In this document: positions 15,616 through 24,496 of the stretch, piece after piece | Layout: each line of letters starts with the position of its first letter | Position numbering within the stretch: the first letter of the stretch is position 1 | Assembly (NCBI GenBank): GCA_964417555.1 | Contig: CAYQIM010000015.1 | Location: 1-37,914 of the forward strand | Length of the DNA stretch: 37,914 nt | Origin: CAYQIM01 sp964417555 | GTDB lineage: Bacteria; Pseudomonadota; Gammaproteobacteria; Diplorickettsiales; Diplorickettsiaceae | Reading direction: 5' to 3' | Notes under the pieces: model-generated | Databases searched by the model: none | The model's input: the letters and a program-made list of their open reading frames with translations, nothing else | What the model was told of the DNA's origin: nothing | Made by a program: the position numbers and the translations under genes

Positions 15616-18240
15616 GCTTTTACTCGCAATTTCATATACATCGGCTGAAAGTCCCGGTATTTTAACAATATACTCCAATTGTTCACGCATTAACTCACGG
15701 CGAGTACTATCAAACCGCTGCCAAGAGGTAAATGGCTTTACCAAACGTGCCGCTATCTGCGGATTTCGACTATCAAGATACGCGATTTGTTCGCTTAAGA
15801 AATGATATCCTTCGCCCGATAATTGATGAAATTGAGTCGGATTTCTTGTGCAAAATACGCCAATCAATGATCTCACTTTATTAGGGTTTTTCCAGTCGAA
15901 AGCTGGATGTTTTAATAACACCTTGACACGATCTAAAGTATTTTCAAATGGCGCGCGCGCTTGTATTGCAAGCCACTTACAAACGACTAAAGAATTAGCT
16001 TGCCATTTTTTATAAAAATCATTTAGCAAATCAACGCTCTGTGGTAAGTTATTATTCACTAATTCACTCAAAGCGCTCATACTATCCGTCATATTATCGG
16101 CTCTTTGATACTGTGTAATACACCAATCATGCAAAGTAGAATCCTGTAATAACATTAAGTAATTTAAACACGTATTTTTTAAATGTCGCCGTGTTTTAGC
16201 TTGCTCATTAAATACATAGGGTTTGAAATCTTGATAATATTTATAAATCTGCAGCAACGGATTATGCAGAGCCTTAGCGATTTGTTCACGTAGCAAAGTA
16301 AGTCCGCGATGAATACCATCAACATCAACAACTTCCATTTGCTCTGCAAAGTAAGCTTCACTTGGCAAATTTAGTAATTCAGCTAATAAAGCATCATCTT
16401 TTTGTGTCCTATTCACGAATAAATCCTGATACGATTGAATCAATAAGCTAGCTTGAATGGGTGCTGCTGGATTCTCAATGTGGCGCATAACCATACGACT
16501 AGCCAGTTGTTGTGTCGCATTCCAACGGTTAAAACCATCACTATCTTTTTGTATCAAGAAAGCCAAATCTTCATCACTATAATCGACATGAAGTTTTACG
16601 GGCGCTGAAAAATTCCTTAATAAAGAAGGAATCGGTTTACTGGAGACATTAATAAAATGGAAACGCTGTTCTAAATCTTTGATGGTTAACAGTCGTTGTT
16701 TATCAACCCCCTTAGATTCTCCTTCTAGCTGCAAAGCCATAGCATAACCTTCTGTATTGAATAAGGCCATGACTAAAGGGATACAAAAAGGCTTTTTCGT
16801 AGCTTGATTTGGTGTTGGCGGACAGCTTTGTTTAACTGTTAAATCAAAGGTATTTTCTTCCTGGTCATAACGGCATTCAATACGTAACTCAGGTGTTCCC
16901 GATTGTTTATACCACAAACGAAATTGCTGTAGATCATAAGCACTCGCTTCTTCAATGGCCAACACAAAATCTTCGATCGTCACAGCTTTGCCGTCGTTGC
17001 GTGCAAAATAAAGGTCCATTCCTTTACGAAATAAATCCGCTCCTACCAGTACTTTCATCATACGGATTAATTCGGCACCTTTTTCATAGATCGTCATCGT
17101 ATAAAAATTATTGATTTCAATATACGAATCGGGTTGTACCGGATGCGCTAAAGGACCTGCATCTTCGACAAATTGTAAGCTACGTAACTGCTTTACCGTA
17201 TTGATACGTTCAATAATTGCGGATCCAATGGTTTCACTAAATTCTTGTTCGCGAAAAACCGTTAAACCTTCCTTAAGGCTTAATTGAAACCAGTCACGAC
17301 AGGTGATTCGATCACCTGTCCAATTATGAAAATACTCATGTCCTACAACTTTGGTAACATAACTATATTCTGAATCGGTCGTTGTTTCGGGGTCCGCTAG
17401 TACAGTTTGGGCATTAAAAATATTAAGTCCTTTGTTCTCCATCGCACCCATATTAAAATCATCGATTACTGCTATCATGAAAATATCTAAATCATATTCA
17501 CGACCATACGCCTGTTCATCCCAAAGCATCGCTTTCTTTAAAGAATCCATCGCGTGATAACATTTTTCTTTTTGACCTTTTTCAAAAAATATTTGTAGTG
17601 TTATTTTTCTATTGGATTGGGTAATAAACTGATCCTGAATAAATTCCAAATTTCCCGCAACCAAAGCAAATAGATAACTCGGTTTTTTAAAAGGATCTTC
17701 CCAGGTGACCGAATGTTGATTATTGGCTAATTCTTTATAAGCTATTTTATTTCCATTCGACAACAAAATAGGATATTGCGTTTTATCCGCAATAATCGTC
17801 GTCGTATAAGAGGCTAATACATCAGGTCGGTCGATAAAGTAGGTAATCCGCCGAAATCCTTCTGCTTCACACTGCGTACAGAAAATACCGCGCGAGACAT
17901 AAAGTCCACTTAAGGCTGTATTTTCTATCGGTTTAATATGCGTTTCAATCGTTAGCGTAAATTCATCAGGAATCATAGGAATAATTAACTCTATTTTATT
18001 CCGTTGATATTCGTTAGGTAATAAAATACGATCATTAAGTCTGATAGAGATTAATTCTAATTCCTCACCATTAAGAACTAATGGGCTAGTTTGCTTTTTT
18101 CCTTCTGAATTACGCACAATAGTTAACTGTGAACGTACCTGTGTTAATGTTTCACCCAGTGTAAAACACAAATCCACCGTTTTAATCAAAAAAGCAGGGG
18201 GAGCATAATCACGAAGAAATGTTGTTTTGGGCTGGGTCAT
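15601..18240 (-). CDS. pepN: Aminopeptidase N (M1 family)
   Basis: This 879-residue zinc metallo-aminopeptidase releases N-terminal residues from peptides in the cytoplasm; size matches E. coli PepN (about 870). The exopeptidase motif GAMENKGLNIFN lies near 259-270. The zinc-binding HEYFHNWTGDRITC lies near 295-308, with the distal glutamate in LSLKEGLTVFREQEF. The C-terminal DUF3458 domain ends with the family-typical helical array. It overlaps the convergent coiled-coil gene by 15 bp and is followed upstream on the same strand by a DMT transporter gene that ends 12 bp before its start, so the two may be an operon. Role: peptide recycling and amino-acid supply. Confidence 0.96.
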   Translation of the reverse strand: MTQPKTTFLRDYAPPAFLIKTVDLCFTLGETLTQVRSQLTIVRNSEGKKQTSPLVLNGEELELISIRLNDRILLPNEYQRNKIELIIPMIPDEFTLTIETHIKPIENTALSGLYVSRGIFCTQCEAEGFRRITYFIDRPDVLASYTTTIIADKTQYPILLSNGNKIAYKELANNQHSVTWEDPFKKPSYLFALVAGNLEFIQDQFITQSNRKITLQIFFEKGQKEKCYHAMDSLKKAMLWDEQAYGREYDLDIFMIAVIDDFNMGAMENKGLNIFNAQTVLADPETTTDSEYSYVTKVVGHEYFHNWTGDRITCRDWFQLSLKEGLTVFREQEFSETIGSAIIERINTVKQLRSLQFVEDAGPLAHPVQPDSYIEINNFYTMTIYEKGAELIRMMKVLVGADLFRKGMDLYFARNDGKAVTIEDFVLAIEEASAYDLQQFRLWYKQSGTPELRIECRYDQEENTFDLTVKQSCPPTPNQATKKPFCIPLVMALFNTEGYAMALQLEGESKGVDKQRLLTIKDLEQRFHFINVSSKPIPSLLRNFSAPVKLHVDYSDEDLAFLIQKDSDGFNRWNATQQLASRMVMRHIENPAAPIQASLLIQSYQDLFVNRTQKDDALLAELLNLPSEAYFAEQMEVVDVDGIHRGLTLLREQIAKALHNPLLQIYKYYQDFKPYVFNEQAKTRRHLKNTCLNYLMLLQDSTLHDWCITQYQRADNMTDSMSALSELVNNNLPQSVDLLNDFYKKWQANSLVVCKWLAIQARAPFENTLDRVKVLLKHPAFDWKNPNKVRSLIGVFCTRNPTQFHQLSGEGYHFLSEQIAYLDSRNPQIAARLVKPFTSWQRFDSTRRELMREQLEYIVKIPGLSADVYEIASKSLVGK

Positions 18241-18252
18241 GGTGCTACTCGT

Positions 18253-19143
18253 TTATTTTATAGATACATCTCTTACTATACCGACTATACTAGGTAAAAC
18301 CAAACTTAATAAAAGTAACACTCCTCCATAAATAGTAGTCTTAGAGAGCAGTTCACCATTAATCAAAAAGCCAAATAAACTAGCAAATACGGGCTCTAAA
18401 GCGAAAATTAATGCCGCCTTTGGAGCACTAGTAAATTTTTGATATTTATTTTGCAGATAATAGGCCAGACTGGTAGCAAAAATGGCACAAAACATAATAC
18501 CAATCCATGCCGCGGGCTGGAAAGATGCAGAAAAATTGTGTCCTTTTGCTAACACGGAGACAAAAGGAATAGTAAATAAAAGCTGATAAAACGCTAACAG
18601 TTTAAAATCCTGTATCGCTTGCGTTAATCGCTGCAAATAAGTAATTTGGAAGGAAAAGCCAACAGCACCCAAAAAAATCCATAAATCACCCGTATTGAGG
18701 TAAAAATGATTTAGACCCGTTAACACGTAAAGCCCTATAAAACCTATCAATGCGCACAAAAAATCCAAACCCGTAGGCTTATCTAATTTAAATAAGGGCG
18801 CTATAAAAGGCACTAAAATAACGCTAGAACCTGTAATGAAAGCAGCACGTGCTGAACCCACTGTTTCTAAACCAATGGTCTGACAAAGATAAGCCGCTGC
18901 ATTAAGAACACCAATAATAAGACTACCCAAAAGCATCGGTTTGCTAGTCTTATAAAATAAACACCAAACCATTGGCAGTAATACGATGGTAGCAATAATA
19001 AACCGCAAGCTAACAAATACAAAGGGATCAACTTCAGTTAAAGCGTTTCGTGTTACAGGGAAAGTAATACCCCACATCAAAGTTACTAAAGCTAAATAAA
19101 GGTTGGCTTTGCTAGATAATTTCATAAAATAGAGTATAGTCAT
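18253..19143 (-). CDS. EamA/DMT-family transporter
   Basis: This is a 296-residue inner-membrane protein with ten predicted helices in two EamA repeats. The first repeat contains LYLALVTLMWGITFPVTRNALTEVDPFVFVSLRFIIA (about 16-52). The second contains the typical SLAYYLQNKYQKFTSAPKAALIFALEPVFASLFGFLINGE. This pattern resembles RhaT/YdcZ-like metabolite exporters more than the other DMT protein in the window, so they are not recent duplicates. The start may be ATG 19143, with AAGGA immediately adjacent, or ATG 19125, which gives the more usual short N-terminus. It lies 12 bp upstream of pepN on the same strand. Substrate is unknown. Confidence 0.87.
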   Translation of the reverse strand: MTILYFMKLSSKANLYLALVTLMWGITFPVTRNALTEVDPFVFVSLRFIIATIVLLPMVWCLFYKTSKPMLLGSLIIGVLNAAAYLCQTIGLETVGSARAAFITGSSVILVPFIAPLFKLDKPTGLDFLCALIGFIGLYVLTGLNHFYLNTGDLWIFLGAVGFSFQITYLQRLTQAIQDFKLLAFYQLLFTIPFVSVLAKGHNFSASFQPAAWIGIMFCAIFATSLAYYLQNKYQKFTSAPKAALIFALEPVFASLFGFLINGELLSKTTIYGGVLLLLSLVLPSIVGIVRDVSIK

Positions 19144-19202
19144 TCCTTAATTCTGCAACAATAGACCGCTAACATCATAAACTATGGGGCGAGGAAGATA
19201 CT

Positions 19203-19937
19203 ATGTCTATCCGAATATTGATTAACGGAGCCTCTGGACGTATGGGAAGAACAACAGCCGTAGCGATTCGACACGATAGCGGATTGGAATTAGTAGGAGA
19301 AACACAGCGTACGGATGATCTCAAAAAGGCTATTCAAGCAAAACAAGCGAATGTTGTTGTTGATTTTACCAATGCAGCCGTGGTCTTTGAGAATTCAAAA
19401 AAGATTATTGAAGCGGGTGCCCATCCAGTGATTGGCACCAGTGGTCTTCAGCCTAATCAAATTAAAGAACTACAGGAAATCTGTACTAAAAAACAGTTAG
19501 GCGGCATTATTGCACCAAATTTTTGTATTTCTGCTCTTTTAATGATGCGCTTTTCAGAACAAGCGGCGCATTATTTTTCAGAGATAGAAATCGTCGAAAC
19601 CCATCATGAAAAAAAAATCGACGCGCCTTCGAGTACCGCAATTAAAACGGCGGAAATGATAGCGGGTGCGCGCAAAGCACTCCCCGCACACAAGGCAATA
19701 CATGAAACTTTATCGGGTGCCCGTGGCGCAACGAAAGACAAAATTCCCATCCACTCCTTACGTCTGCCCGGTTTTTTAGCAAAGCAGGAAGTTATATTTG
19801 GCCATTTGGGTGGAAATCTCGTTATTACACACGAAACAATCGATCGCCATGCTTTTATGCCAGGTGTTATTTTAGCCTGTAAAAAAGTCCTGGGTCTGAA
19901 AGAATTAATTTACGGTCTAGACACATTACTCGTATGA
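19203..19937 (+). CDS. dapB: 4-hydroxy-tetrahydrodipicolinate reductase
   Basis: This enzyme catalyses the NAD(P)H-dependent reduction in the diaminopimelate/lysine pathway, needed for peptidoglycan. The 244-residue protein is a short-form DapB (E. coli has 273). The N-terminal Rossmann motif is INGASGRMGR (7-16). VVDFTNAA (about 52-59) and VIGTSGL follow. The catalytic signature VETHHEKKIDAPSSTA (131-146) has His134, His135 and Lys138. The C-terminal LGGNLVITHETIDRHAFMPGV is typical. GAGGAAG lies before ATG 19203. It overlaps rsmG by the ATGA stop-start, so the two are translationally coupled. Confidence 0.95.
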   Translation: MSIRILINGASGRMGRTTAVAIRHDSGLELVGETQRTDDLKKAIQAKQANVVVDFTNAAVVFENSKKIIEAGAHPVIGTSGLQPNQIKELQEICTKKQLGGIIAPNFCISALLMMRFSEQAAHYFSEIEIVETHHEKKIDAPSSTAIKTAEMIAGARKALPAHKAIHETLSGARGATKDKIPIHSLRLPGFLAKQEVIFGHLGGNLVITHETIDRHAFMPGVILACKKVLGLKELIYGLDTLLV

Positions 19938-20574
19938 CAACACAAGCTGCTCAATTAAACGCGGATCTCCATAAGCAATTAATTCAAAATAATTTACTGT
20001 TTAACGAAAACATTATAGCAAAATTGACTGATTATTTGATGTTACTTGAAAAATGGAATCAGGTTTATAATCTAACCAGTATACGCAACCCCAACCAGAT
20101 GATACCAAAACATATTTTGGATAGCCTCTCTATTAGTCCTTATTTACAAGGAACGAGAATCCTTGATGTTGGCACCGGTGCTGGCTTACCTGGCATCCCA
20201 TTAGCATTAACTCATCCCAATTGCCATTTCACCCTACTTGATAGTAATGGAAAAAAACGCGGTTTCTTACCCATACTATCCAACAACTAGGGATTTCTAA
20301 TATCGATATTATACAAAAACGTGTAGAACAATTTAGCGTCGACATTTGTTTTGATACTATTATTACTCGTGCCTTTACATCTTTAACGGATTTTTTAAAA
20401 AAAACACATCATCTTGCTTGTCAAAAAGGCGTTTTTTTATCAATGAAAGGTCAATATCCTGCACAAGAAATAGATAAGCTTGATGCAAACTTTTCTATTA
20501 CCTCTGTGGATCCTATTCAAATTACTGGACTTAATGAAAAACGCCACGTTATTATTATAAAACGAAATAGCTAA
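19934..20574 (+). pseudogene. rsmG: 16S rRNA (guanine-527-N7) methyltransferase, frameshifted at an A7 tract
   Basis: RsmG methylates G527 of 16S rRNA with S-adenosylmethionine. The first frame (19934-20290) has the family N-terminus (LLEKWNQVYNLTSIRNP), HILDSLS and the SAM motif ILDVGTGAGLPGIPLA. It reaches LLDSNGKK and then turns to GFLPILSNN and stops. In the -1 frame the expected continuation TRFLTHTIQQLGISNI follows at once, then the remaining half of the enzyme (QKRVEQF, ITRAFTSL, FLSMKGQYP, RHVIIIKR) to TAA at 20572-20574. One extra A in the tract at 20251-20257 would restore a 213-residue protein of normal length. The zero-frame codons GGA AAA AAA make a potential slippery site, so rescue is possible. 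Confidence 0.88.
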
Positions 20575-20678
20575 ATTTATTGTTGTTATCACCACATAAT
20601 TTTATTAAAATATCAGTCTGTGCCAGTAATATAGAATTGCCTCAAAAATAATCGTCTAATAAATAAAAGGAATTTCAA

Positions 20679-21944
20679 ATGCCAGGTACCGATGAATTAT
20701 TACCTTTAGTTCGGCAAACCAACTCCCGATCCTCCTTTTTTGCACGTATAAAAGAAAATCCTTATCAGACTATAAAAAGCACCGTTTTAACTGCAGCCGG
20801 TACATTTAGTGGTTACATGTATTGGCCTTCTTCTTTTCAAGCGGCCCATTTTGGAGGCAAACCGTTACAATACACTGCCGCTATTGGCGGATCCGTTACC
20901 AATGCCATCTTCAATATCGAAAGTTTCTTTAGTCTTTCAGAAATTCCAAATAGAGTGACCGTTAATTTAACTGCCTTCACTATTGCCGTTTTCTGCGTAT
21001 TACCTAATTTCTTAATGGATATCGTCGATGAAGAAGGCAATTACACCAGTAATGCCACTATAGCACTTCAAGGATTTATCGCTTTTCTTAATGTCTTAGT
21101 CAACACCGTTGGCACAATTGAATTAATCGATAGTATTGCTAATTTATGCAAAAATAAAACGGAGAAAGAAAAAAAAGAATTAATGGAAAAATTTAATCAG
21201 ACTATTAAAATTTTTTCGCGCTTAAAAACGGAAGAGCAAACGGAATTAGCGTTCCACAACCTAATAAACGAACAGTTTAACTCATCAACATATTCAAAAA
21301 AAATAGCCTTTTACTCTATTAAGGGCTTAGTCGGCATAATCGGTATTCCTCAACTTTTGGCCTATACCCTGATTAGTTATTTTGACGTACAAGCACTTGC
21401 AGAAAAAAAATGGGGATTAGGAAATACAGGAAGCATCACACTGGGTTACTTAGCCGCTATTGGTAACACGATTCCTGGCGCAGGCTTTTCAATTAAAGGC
21501 CTTAACTCAATTTGTGAAAAATTACTTTCTTTAGAGAAACCCTCATTACTTGCCGGTCTTTTTATGCTACCAGCAGCACTCTCTGGTTTTACCACCCATC
21601 AAGCAATGCAACTCAGCTTAAAAAACCTGGGCTATTCTGGAAATTTCGCGGAAGTCCTGAAATGGGTCGCTAACCTAGGGGCAGCACTTATCTACAATCT
21701 CCCGCAAATAATCTTGTTAGCCAATAGGATCACCAGCGACAAAAACAATGAGCTGGCTGAAAATATCAAACACCTCATACAAACGATAAAAAAAGATATT
21801 GAATCCGAAAACACACATCCCTATCAAACATTCATGAATGCGCTTGCTAGGGGTCAGCTTGTCCTTTCTGCTCCTATCGAAGCGAGCCAACACAATAAAG
21901 ATTATCAAGAAATGAGCATGACTTGTAGAATTCAAACTCAGTAA
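20679..21944 (+). CDS. Multi-pass membrane protein of unknown function
   Basis: This is a 421-residue protein that matches no family I recognise. It has several hydrophobic segments, roughly residues 65-80, 94-112, 127-150, 212-235, 250-275, 288-303 and 330-350. Between the third and fourth there is a charged, helical stretch (KNKTEKEKKELMEKFNQTIK, about 155-175). A polar C-terminal tail of about 70 residues ends in QHNKDYQEMSMTCRIQTQ. It is well expressed in design: AAGGA sits six bases before ATG 20679. The layout, with paired hydrophobic hairpins, a soluble middle and no signal peptide, is seen in many membrane-targeted effectors of Legionella and Coxiella, but that is only a suggestion. 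It is flanked by rsmG and tRNA-Arg. Confidence 0.75.
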   Translation: MPGTDELLPLVRQTNSRSSFFARIKENPYQTIKSTVLTAAGTFSGYMYWPSSFQAAHFGGKPLQYTAAIGGSVTNAIFNIESFFSLSEIPNRVTVNLTAFTIAVFCVLPNFLMDIVDEEGNYTSNATIALQGFIAFLNVLVNTVGTIELIDSIANLCKNKTEKEKKELMEKFNQTIKIFSRLKTEEQTELAFHNLINEQFNSSTYSKKIAFYSIKGLVGIIGIPQLLAYTLISYFDVQALAEKKWGLGNTGSITLGYLAAIGNTIPGAGFSIKGLNSICEKLLSLEKPSLLAGLFMLPAALSGFTTHQAMQLSLKNLGYSGNFAEVLKWVANLGAALIYNLPQIILLANRITSDKNNELAENIKHLIQTIKKDIESENTHPYQTFMNALARGQLVLSAPIEASQHNKDYQEMSMTCRIQTQ

Positions 21945-22044
21945 TTTACCCAATACCCGTTAAGCATTTGAAACGGATGTATTAATAAGGCGAGACTAGC
22001 TGAATAGAAACTAAGCTGTTAAAATTCCTGGCTCTTTGTAACCT

Positions 22045-22121
22045 GCGCCCGTAGCTCAGCTGGATAGAGTACCAGGCTTCGAACCTGGGTGTCGGGGGTT
22101 CGAATCCCTCCGGGCGCGCCA
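22045..22121 (+). tRNA. tRNA-Arg (anticodon UCG)
   Basis: The 77-nt cloverleaf is read directly. The acceptor stem is GCGCCCG (22045-22051) with CGGGCGC (22111-22117), the discriminator is G and CCA is encoded at 22119-22121. The D-arm is GCTCAGCTGGATAGAGT, and the anticodon stem CCAGG/CCTGG holds the loop CTTCGAA, giving anticodon UCG for CGA codons. The T-arm GGGGGTTCGAATCCCTC is also clear. The gene borders an integrase remnant on its 3' side, the usual position of an island attachment site. Confidence 0.96.
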
Positions 22122-22224
22122 GCTAAATCAAGTACTTACCTCATTTTCAAGCATACTTATAAAAACCCTTGCGCGACTTTTGCGGGAGCTAGCCGCTATG
22201 CAGCCCTACGCAATATGGTTAATA

Positions 22225-22585
22225 CGGGTCCTTCAAATGTGTGTATTAAATCATGTACCCGCACTTGAGATAACCTTGTTCTTTTACGTGCTTTGACCCA
22301 AGCAGAATTTAACATTCGAGTTAGACAACTACCTTGATACGTAAACACATAGATAGGGTGCAATCCCCTTACTTCTTAAACCACTCGGGTAACTATATGA
22401 TTTAGCACTACGGGCGGCCGATCTTGTCCATTGTCCATTTTTTACTTTCTCTCCACGGATAATAAAAACGTATTTAACTCCGGTACGTCTATTTCCCAAC
22501 CCCATCGTAGCCAACAAATTTCTTTGTCCCGAGAGCCCGTATTAACTGCAAAAAGTGCCATTTTCCGTAATGAAGTGGCAGAAGC
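22225..22585 (-). pseudogene. Degraded phage/island tyrosine integrase
   Basis: No single frame is open, but minus-strand reading in successive frames gives clear tyrosine recombinase pieces. ASATSLRKMALFAVNTGSRD and KEICWLRWGWE (22585 to about 22475) contain the box I arginine region. VFIIRGEKVKNGQ comes next, then GLHPIYVFTYQG and RMLNSAWVKARKR. VRVHDLIHTF (ending near 22232) holds the box II His, but the following Arg-containing segment and the catalytic tyrosine are gone. At least two frameshifts and terminal deletions are present. Its 3' end points at tRNA-Arg, the typical arrangement for an integrase at a tRNA attachment site. It is non-functional. Confidence 0.85.
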
Positions 22586-22668
22586 GTTTAAAAAATAGCT
22601 TCTAAAAATATTCCTTTTATATCCTAAACTAGTATTGTTATCTTTAATTATTTAGTTTAGGAGCAATT

Positions 22669-23064
22669 ATGGAACTATATAAAGCTATTTTACTGATTTC
22701 ACTTAGCTTAAGTGTATCTTCGGTATTTGGACTCACGAGTGAGGAATGTCGGCAGGCTTGGACATCATCACCCGCTTACAAAACTTGTAGCCCCCTTTAG
22801 GGAGCGGATAAAGTTGTGAATGGAAAATGTGGACTCTATGTACATTGTAAAACTCCTGATGGAAAAGAAATACAGAACGGCGATATCGCGGGGCAAGGTT
22901 CAAATTATGAATCGCATTATGGGGTAAGTAGGGAAAAAGACCCTCATGGCGATCGTGATCCACGTGGGGAGCTAAATTATTCTTCTAGAAATTTACTTTT
23001 TTCAGTTGAAGAAGTAAAAAAATTAAATAATTGTAATGGACATTTAAAAGTAGGTCCTTGCTAG
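22669..23064 (+). pseudogene. Small secreted Cys-rich protein interrupted by an in-frame amber codon
   Basis: AGGAG stands seven bases before ATG 22669. The frame encodes a signal peptide (MELYKAILLISLSLSVSSVFG) and then SEECRQAWTSSPAYKTCSPL, and meets TAG at codon 44. Reading through, the same frame continues with NGKCGLYVHCKTPDGKEI, a polar middle and NNCNGHLKVGPC, ending in TAG at 23062-23064, about 131 codons in all. The six or so cysteines and the C-terminal NCNGxLxxGxC pattern recall small secreted carbohydrate-binding (CVNH or mannan-binding-like) proteins, a low-confidence guess. The frame is otherwise clean, so the stop is either recent or read through. Restart at GTG 22816 would lack a signal peptide. 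Confidence 0.65.
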
Positions 23065-23088
23065 ATAAAGTAGCTTGTACCTTTTTTT
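23052..23088 (+). terminator. Terminator candidate after the Cys-rich gene
   Basis: AGGTCCTTGCTA (23052-23063) pairs imperfectly (9 of 12) with TAGCTTGTACCT (23071-23082) and is followed directly by a run of seven T residues. It overlaps the stop codon of the Cys-rich frame. Confidence 0.45.
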
Positions 23089-23262
23089 ATTGAGAAATTA
23101 TAATGAAATTATCTTTCGAAAAATCTTTTTTTCTTACGAGGGCTCTTGTTTTCACAGGCAAAATCTAAAGGTTTTTTATTATAATACATAGTTATTCTTA
23201 TTTTATAAAAAAAACACTTTATAAAAACCTCAACATTCTCTCTTTAATTCATTTCGTATTAG

Positions 23263-23445
23263 TTAGCTAGATTTTTTAGGTACTTTAGCGCCTTTCTTTC
23301 GCGCTTTCGATAAACCTATGGCAATAGCTTGTTGAGGACTCTTTACTTTCTTAAGTTTACGCCCAGAATGCGCAGTACCTTGCTTAAATCGGCGCATTTC
23401 TTTTTCAACCTTATTTTGGGCAGTCTTTCCGTATTTTCTTACCAT
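23263..23445 (-). CDS. DUF6496 small basic protein
   Basis: This is a 60-residue, strongly basic protein. The start is ATG 23445, preceded by a good Shine-Dalgarno (AAAGGAGA); a longer frame back to 23502 is not needed. It reads MVRKYGKTAQNKVEKEMRRF, then KQGTAHSGRKLKKVKSPQQA, IAIGLSKARKKGAKVPKK and SS, the DUF6496 pattern found in many proteobacteria, often near Ku/LigD or stress genes. The lysine-rich, helix-forming composition suggests nucleic-acid binding, but function is not established. It is divergent from the Ku gene, about 220 bp away. Confidence 0.8.
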   Translation of the reverse strand: MVRKYGKTAQNKVEKEMRRFKQGTAHSGRKLKKVKSPQQAIAIGLSKARKKGAKVPKKSS

Positions 23446-23664
23446 AAAGGTCTCCTTTAAACCATGAGTCTCGACTCGAAAAGCTAATTTTTTAATACAC
23501 ACTAAAAATTGGTTAAAAAATTAACAGCAATGGATCGATGAATAAAGTTGCTATAATATTTATTATAGGTAGTTTTATCTATTTAACTGAGTTAAATAGC
23601 TTTATCAACCCATTTAAGCAAACAGGAAAGTCAACACCGCTTTGTTTTGATCAAGGAACACAAA

Positions 23665-24492
23665 ATGACGCGACCTATTTGGAAAGGATATATCACCTTT
23701 GGCTTAGTGAATATTCCGGTTACCCTATATTCCGCTGAAAAAAAATTTGATATCCAATTTAAATTAATTGATAGCCGTGATAAGGCTAAAATTCATTATA
23801 TGCGTATCAATGAGCATACCGGTGAAGAAGTTCCGTGGCGCGATGTAGCAAAAGGCTACGAATATGAAAAAAATAATTATATCGTCCTCAAAGAAGCGGA
23901 AATTAAAGCAATTGCTGGAGAACATGCTAAAGCAATCGACATTGCCAACTTCGTTAATAAAAATAGTTTATCTATGCTAGATTTTGAAAGACCCTATTAT
24001 TTAGTACCTGACAAAAAAGGCGAAAAAGCCTATGTGATATTACGTGAAGTACTAAAAGATACTAAAAAGATAGGTATTTCTAAAGTTGTTATCCATACGA
24101 GAGAATATTTAGCGGCGCTTATCCCCTATGAAAATGCTTTAATCCTAAATTTATTACGGTATCATCAAGAATTAAGAAAAATTTCAGAATTCGATTTTCC
24201 TATCGCAAGCCTTAAGTCCTATAAAATTTCTGACAAAGAAATGGAGATTGCCAAACAACTAGTTGGCTCCATGACCACAGAATGGAAGCCTGAAAACTAT
24301 CATGATAATTATCGAGAAGCATTAGATAAGTACGTGGAAGCTAAACTTCATCACAGAATTAAAAAAGGACCAAAAAACAAGGATTCGATAGCGACTGCCA
24401 AACCTAATATCATTAATTTTGTAGATTTACTCAAAAAAAGCCTGGACCAAAATCAGAAAAAAAAGTCTCCTCACAAAAGAAAGCATAAGTAA
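23665..24492 (+). CDS. ku: Non-homologous end joining protein Ku
   Basis: The bacterial Ku homodimer rings DNA double-strand ends and recruits LigD. The start is ATG 23665 (MTRPIWKGYITFGLVNIPV), with AAGGA seven bases before; upstream TTG 23647 is not favoured. The protein has 275 residues. The Ku core beta-barrel is complete: SAEKKFDIQFKLID, the RINEHTGEEVPWRDVAKGYEYE region, DFERPYYLVPDKKGEKAYVILRE, and the helical DYREALDKYVEAKLH-like arm (here NYREALDKYVEAKLHHRI). The tail after about 225 is lysine-rich, as in Ku proteins that thread onto DNA. It ends four bases before the ligD gene, so the repair genes are one operon. Confidence 0.95.
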   Translation: MTRPIWKGYITFGLVNIPVTLYSAEKKFDIQFKLIDSRDKAKIHYMRINEHTGEEVPWRDVAKGYEYEKNNYIVLKEAEIKAIAGEHAKAIDIANFVNKNSLSMLDFERPYYLVPDKKGEKAYVILREVLKDTKKIGISKVVIHTREYLAALIPYENALILNLLRYHQELRKISEFDFPIASLKSYKISDKEMEIAKQLVGSMTTEWKPENYHDNYREALDKYVEAKLHHRIKKGPKNKDSIATAKPNIINFVDLLKKSLDQNQKKKSPHKRKHK

Positions 24493-24496
24493 TAAT

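Noticed and set aside
23538..23738. 66-residue plus-strand ORF starting MNKVAIIFIIGSFIYLTELN
   Set aside because: It overlaps the start of ku in another frame, has no Shine-Dalgarno and no family resemblance beyond a hydrophobic start; most likely chance.
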